Of a DNA stretch of 64,000 bases, positions 60,219 to 64,000 are shown piece after piece. The stretch spans positions 1 to 64,000 of the forward strand of contig JAQBYI010000008.1 in assembly GCA_027622655.1 (NCBI GenBank), given 5' to 3'. The DNA comes from Gemmatimonadota bacterium. GTDB taxonomy: Bacteria; Gemmatimonadota; Gemmatimonadetes; Gemmatimonadales; Gemmatimonadaceae. Position numbers and translations under genes: made by a program. Below the pieces are notes generated by a model, which was not told where the DNA came from, ran no database searches, and saw nothing but the letters and a program-made list of their open reading frames with translations. Numbering within the stretch: the stretch's first letter is position 1; each line of letters starts with the position of its first letter.

Positions 60219-62186
60219 ATGTCTGACATCGACGTCCTGCTTACAGAAACGCGCTCGTTTCCGCCGCCCCAAGCGTTCGCGGCCGCCGCCCATGTGAGTA
60301 CCGACGCCATTTATGGGATTGCCGACCGTGACTACGAGGCGTATTGGGCCAACGCTGCGCGCACGCTCGAGTGGATCACACCGTGGAAGACGGTGCTCGA
60401 CTGGAAGCCGCCACACGCGACGTGGTTTGCCGGTGGACAGCTGAACGTCGCGGTGAATTGCCTTGATCGCCACGTGCGCGGCCCGAATCGGAACAAGGCC
60501 GCGATCATATGGGAGGGCGAGCCCGGCGATAAGCGCACTCTTACCTACTGGGACCTGTACCGCGAAGTGCAGCAGTTTGCGAACGTGCTGCGCTCTCTCG
60601 GCGTGGCCAAGGGCGATCGGGTTGGGATCTATCTCCCGATGATTCCTGAGGCGGCTATCGCGATGCTCGCGTGCGCGCGGATTGGTGCCGTGCACAGCGT
60701 GGTGTTCGGCGGATTCAGCCCGGAATCGCTGCGCGATCGCATGAACGACGCGGAAGCCAGGGTTCTGGTGACGGCCGACGCCGGGTATCGCCGCGGGCAG
60801 GTTGTTCCGCTCAAGCGAAACGTCGACAAGGCGCTGGAAGGAGCGGCAACGGTCAAGCATGTGGTCGTCGTGCGGAGGCGAGGCGGTGCGGCGGGCGACG
60901 AGTCGTTCGCCGAAATGACGGATGGGCGCGATCACTGGTACCACCGGCTGATGCAGAAGGCCGACGCCACGTGCGCGCCGGAGCCGATGGACGCCGAGGA
61001 CGTGCTTTTCATCCTGTATACGTCGGGCACGACCGGGAAACCAAAGGGCATCGTCCATACGACCGGCGGGTACCTGACGTGCGCGGCCACCACGATGAAG
61101 CTCGTGTTCGATCTCAAGGATGAGGATGTGTTCTGGTGCACAGCCGACGTCGGCTGGGTTACCGGCCACACGTACCTCGTGTACGGTCCGCTCGCGAACG
61201 GCGCTACGTGTGTGATGTACGAGGGGGCGCCAGACTGGCCGGAACGCGACCGTTTCTGGGATATCTGCGAGCGCCACGGCGTCACAATCCTCTACACGGC
61301 ACCCACAGCGATCCGTGCGTTCATGAAGTGGGGTGATGCCCATCCTGCCGCCCACGATCTCTCGCGGCTCCGGCTTATCGGCACGGTAGGCGAGCCAATC
61401 AACCCTGAGGCCTGGATGTGGTACCACGAGCACATCGGCGGCAAACGCTGTCCGATTGTTGATACGTGGTGGCAGACAGAGACAGGTTCGATCGTCATTT
61501 CGCCGCTCCCCGGCGTTACGGCCACCAGACCAGGCAGTGCGACCAAGGCCCTTCCGGGGTTCACTGCTGATCTGCTCGACTCCACTACCGGCGAGCGAAT
61601 CGAAGTCGGCGGCGGGCTGCTGGCGCTGACCAAGCCGTGGCCATCGATGCTCAGGACTATCTGGGGCGACGATGCCCGGTACGTACAGACCTATTTCTCG
61701 AAATGGGAGAACCGCCCGGACGTCTACTTCCCGGGCGACGGCGCCAAGCGCGACAGCGACGGATTCCTCTGGATTCTCGGCCGCGTGGACGACGTGCTGA
61801 ACGTCGCGGGCCACCGGATCGGAACGATGGAAGTGGAGAGCGCACTCGTCGAGCACCCGGCCGTTGCCGAGGCTGCCGTCGTGGGAAAGTCTCACGACGT
61901 GAAGGGTCAGTCGATCGCGGCATTCGTCACGCTTCGCGACGGAAGTACCGCCTCACCGCAGCTCCGCGACGAACTCAGGAAGTTTGTGGCCGACAAGATC
62001 GGCGCGCTGGCGCGGCCAGACGACATCCTGTTCAGCGCCGACCTTCCGAAGACGCGGTCGGGGAAGATCATGCGTCGCCTCCTTCGCGACGTCGCAGAAG
62101 GGCGGGCCCTTGGCGACACGACAACGCTTGCCGACCCGGGCGTCGTGGCTTCGCTGAAGGAACAGTACGAAGACAAAGAAGGGTGA
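60219..62186 (+). CDS. acs: Acetyl-CoA synthetase (AMP-forming)
   Basis: 655 residues from ATG 60219, a normal length. Acs signatures: [43 protein letters not shown], the AMP-binding loop [69 protein letters not shown], and catalytic Lys in [14 protein letters not shown]. It converts acetate, ATP and CoA into acetyl-CoA. It would take up acetate from the deoC/aldehyde dehydrogenase route at 23-27 kb. No acetyltransferase or deacetylase gene is adjacent. Confidence 0.97.
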   Translation: MSDIDVLLTETRSFPPPQAFAAAAHVSTDAIYGIADRDYEAYWANAARTLEWITPWKTVLDWKPPHATWFAGGQLNVAVNCLDRHVRGPNRNKAAIIWEGEPGDKRTLTYWDLYREVQQFANVLRSLGVAKGDRVGIYLPMIPEAAIAMLACARIGAVHSVVFGGFSPESLRDRMNDAEARVLVTADAGYRRGQVVPLKRNVDKALEGAATVKHVVVVRRRGGAAGDESFAEMTDGRDHWYHRLMQKADATCAPEPMDAEDVLFILYTSGTTGKPKGIVHTTGGYLTCAATTMKLVFDLKDEDVFWCTADVGWVTGHTYLVYGPLANGATCVMYEGAPDWPERDRFWDICERHGVTILYTAPTAIRAFMKWGDAHPAAHDLSRLRLIGTVGEPINPEAWMWYHEHIGGKRCPIVDTWWQTETGSIVISPLPGVTATRPGSATKALPGFTADLLDSTTGERIEVGGGLLALTKPWPSMLRTIWGDDARYVQTYFSKWENRPDVYFPGDGAKRDSDGFLWILGRVDDVLNVAGHRIGTMEVESALVEHPAVAEAAVVGKSHDVKGQSIAAFVTLRDGSTASPQLRDELRKFVADKIGALARPDDILFSADLPKTRSGKIMRRLLRDVAEGRALGDTTTLADPGVVASLKEQYEDKEG

Positions 62187-62255
62187 TCGGTTGACATCGC
62201 GGCCCACAAGCGGCAACGTCGTGCCGAACGACTCTCCGCGCGCGGGGCGCGCCAC

Positions 62256-63225
62256 ATGAAAGACATTCGCGAAGCGCTTCAGCAATCGCTCGGAGACGCA
62301 TACCAGATTGAACGCGAGCTGCCGCGCGGCGGAATGTCGCGCGTGTTCGCGGCCCGCGAGACCGCGCTCGGCCGCGTGGTCGTCCTGAAGGTGCTCGCTC
62401 CCGAACTGGCGGCGACGCTCTCAGCTGAGCGATTCAAGCGCGAGATCACGCTCGCCGCCAGGCTGCAACACCCGCACATCGTTCCGTTGCTAAGCACCGG
62501 CGCGGCCACGGAATCGCTGTTCTATTACCATGCCGTTGGTCGACGGCGAGTCGTTGCGCGAGCGTATGGCGCGCGAACGACCGATCCCCATCGACGCGAT
62601 TGAGAAAATCCTCATCGAAGTCGCGAGCGCTCTGGCGTATGCGCACGACGAGGGTGTCGTGCACCGCGACATCAAGCCGGAGAATGTGATGTTCTTCCAC
62701 GGAAGCGCCGTGGTGCTCGACTTCGGAATCGGCAAGGCGCTCAGCGCCGCGACCCACGCGGCGGAGGAAACGACCGGACGCATAACGCAGCGCGGAATGA
62801 GCCTCGGTACGCCGACATACATCTCCCCGGAGCAAGCCGTCGGCGATCCGGACCTGGACCACCGGGCCGACATCTATTCGTTCGGCGTGATGGCGTACGA
62901 AATGATTTGCGGCCATCCGCCGTTCTCAGGCCGGAGCGCCCAGATGGTCATGGCGGCTCACGCCAATCAGACCCCCGAGCCACTCTCGAAGCGCCGGTCC
63001 GATGCGCCTGCCGCACTCACCCGCGTTGTGATGCAGTGCCTCGAGAAGGCCCCGGCCAAGCGTCCGCAGCGAGCGGTAGAAATCGTCAACGCGCTGAAGG
63101 CGTTGCGCGAGCCAGGTCAGGTCCGCGCGCATCCCTCGTTTCTGCAGAGGCTCCCGGCGTGGCTCCCGTGGGCGATCGCCGGCGCCGCGACGGCCGCGGC
63201 GCTCTATTTCGGACTTCGGCGCTGA
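62256..63225 (+). pseudogene. PknB-type Ser/Thr protein kinase, frameshifted
   Basis: A kinase split across two frames. The N-lobe (62256 to about 62528) has the Gly loop PRGGMSRVFAA, the ATP Lys in VVLKVLAPEL and RLQHPHIVPLL. The C-lobe resumes one frame over at ATG 62530 with PLVDGESLRERMARE, HRDIKPENVM, LDFGIGKAL, GTPTYISPEQ and DIYSFGVMAYEM. At the join the sequence reads TTC TAT TAC C ATG, where relatives have YYTMP; loss of two bases would explain it. The C-terminus is a membrane helix with no sensor domain. Not translatable as one protein as read. Confidence 0.85.
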
Positions 63226-63734
63226 CGCCAGTCCAGCACGCTGAGCGCGAAGAGCACTGCGACGAGTGAAGCGCTCACAACGCAATAGCGACAAATGGCG
63301 TGGATGCGCGCCACCTCAAGCCACGTCAGCCATCCCGAAAAGACCAGGCCCCACCCATTGAGCGCGAGCAGCACACCGCTTGGCCACCGCCGGTCCGAGA
63401 ATCGCCCGACCGTACCAAGCGTCGCGACCACGAATACCGACGCGTAGTATCCGGCGCCCCAGAGAGCGACCGGAAGCCCGAGCAGTCTCGACCACTTGCT
63501 CGCCTGCACCTTCTCACATCCGCCCGTACCGCAGGCGATCGACCCGACGTAGCCGTAGTGATAGAGCGTCAGGTACGTCGCCAGAAAGATCCCGCACAGT
63601 GCGAGCGCGGCAATGACACGTCGATGGCCGACGCCATGCACGACGCCATGCACGACGCCATGCACGACGCCATGCACGTCGCCATCCTCGTCGGCGCCCG
63701 CATCGTCCGGCCCGACCTCCGTGTTTGCGTCCAC
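63204..63734 (-). CDS. VKOR-family disulfide oxidoreductase
   Basis: 176 residues with four or five helices. The pair CGTGGCEK (loop) and the active CxxC CRYCVVSASL are the vitamin K epoxide reductase landmarks, with Ser/Trp in SKWSRLLGLPVALWG. It should reoxidise a DsbA partner using quinone. The DsbA-like gene is 9 bases upstream on the same strand. The N-terminal lead has HGVV repeats from four 12-base units (63629-63676). Confidence 0.9.
   Translation of the reverse strand: MDANTEVGPDDAGADEDGDVHGVVHGVVHGVVHGVGHRRVIAALALCGIFLATYLTLYHYGYVGSIACGTGGCEKVQASKWSRLLGLPVALWGAGYYASVFVVATLGTVGRFSDRRWPSGVLLALNGWGLVFSGWLTWLEVARIHAICRYCVVSASLVAVLFALSVLDWRQRRSPK
63629..63676 (+). repeat. Tandem 12-base repeat in VKOR gene
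   Basis: cgacgccatgca occurs four times in a row, in frame, encoding His-Gly-Val-Val units in the cytoplasmic lead of the VKOR protein. Confidence 0.9.
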
Positions 63735-63743
63735 GGACGCCCG

Positions 63744-64000
63744 CTATCGCCCGGACTTCGCCGGAGCCAAATCCGACTTCGATGCAGCCCACACCGAATC
63801 CACAATCTTCTTGAATTCGTCGAACGGGATGTTGCCCGGATACATCGTCGAACCGATGATGAACGTCGGTGTCTGCCCAACACCACGCCGCACGCCTTCC
63901 TCGAGATTTGCCTTGATGCGGGGATAGTGCTTCTGCGAGTCGAAGCACGTTTCCCATTCGCTGACGTTCAACCCGATCTCTCCGGCGACGCGCTGAAGGA
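63744..64000 (-). CDS. DsbA-like thiol-disulfide protein (partial)
   Basis: The N-terminal part lies beyond the window; 85 residues of the C-terminus are seen. The cis-Pro loop GVGQTPTFIIG and ending FKKIVDSVWAASKS are of the DsbA/thioredoxin type (DSBA-like, family 4). With VKOR directly downstream it forms a VKOR/DsbA disulfide-forming pair in the periplasm. The active-site CxxC is outside the window. Confidence 0.85.
   Translation of the reverse strand, partial: LQRVAGEIGLNVSEWETCFDSQKHYPRIKANLEEGVRRGVGQTPTFIIGSTMYPGNIPFDEFKKIVDSVWAASKSDLAPAKSGR

Noticed and set aside
60210-61895. 561-codon open frame on the minus strand
   Set aside because: Antisense to acs, with no ribosome site and no motifs.

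Overview
The window is GC-rich, densely coded bacterial chromosome, with many stop/start overlaps of the ATGA or GTGA type. The gene mix best fits the phylum Gemmatimonadota, close to Bacteroidota: a SprA-type giant outer-membrane protein, an Oar-like TonB receptor with a carboxypeptidase-regulatory-like domain, M28 peptidases, a TMTC-like membrane protein, and secreted proteins that nearly all carry Gln just after the signal-peptidase site. This placement is inferred from gene content and is not based on a search. I see no tRNA, rRNA, CRISPR array, transposase or prophage gene.

Region 1 (1-5.9 kb, minus strand) holds the start of a type IV pilin gene with a good sigma-54 promoter, a TMTC-like protein, a family 2 glycosyltransferase and a PilS/PilR-type two-component pair. 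Region 2 (6-11.5 kb) holds ArfB, an outer-membrane barrel, two small envelope proteins, an S4 RNA-binding protein, an esterase, a methyltransferase and IF-1. Region 3 (11.6-19.2 kb, plus) holds an M20D amidohydrolase, then pnuC, a nicotinamide riboside kinase, a histidine kinase and a response regulator joined by 4-base overlaps, then a TonB receptor and a membrane protein resembling the kinase's sensor domain. Region 4 (19.2-27.1 kb) holds an M28 peptidase, an HNH nuclease, a coupled NamZ/phosphodiester-glycosidase pair, deoC with a two-domain aldehyde dehydrogenase, and a small Cys-rich protein.

Region 5 (27.3-32.6 kb, minus) is pilB-pilT-pilC plus a ComEA-like gene; pilB has two in-frame stop codons. 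Region 6 (32.7-39.8 kb, minus) is sprA overlapping a glutaminyl-cyclase-like M28 gene. Region 7 (39.9-44.4 kb, plus) is lptF-lptG-mlaE-mlaD, closed by a strong hairpin terminator. Region 8 (44.5-53.7 kb) holds the Oar-like receptor, two APC permeases around ctaB and a COX2-like membrane stub, an M24 peptidase and a possible V4R-type protein. Region 9 (53.7-58.7 kb, plus) is a six-gene overlapping operon (DUF92, FAD reductase, flavin reductase, methyltransferase, SRPBCC, ketosynthase) that looks like a small biosynthetic cluster of unknown product. Region 10 (58.8-64 kb) holds a frameshifted DUF1707/LiaF-like gene, a STAS gene with a sigma-54-like promoter and upstream palindrome, acetyl-CoA synthetase, a frameshifted Ser/Thr kinase, and a VKOR/DsbA disulfide pair cut by the window end.

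Functional threads: the pilin, PilSR, PilBTC and ComEA-like genes form a type IV pilus/competence theme. deoC, the aldehyde dehydrogenase and acs could together take deoxyribose 5-phosphate through acetaldehyde and acetate to acetyl-CoA. SprA, the cyclase-like enzyme and the +1 Gln pattern suggest a Bacteroidota-like export and N-terminal pyroglutamate regime. Three otherwise well-conserved genes are broken, so either real decay or base-call errors should be kept in mind.
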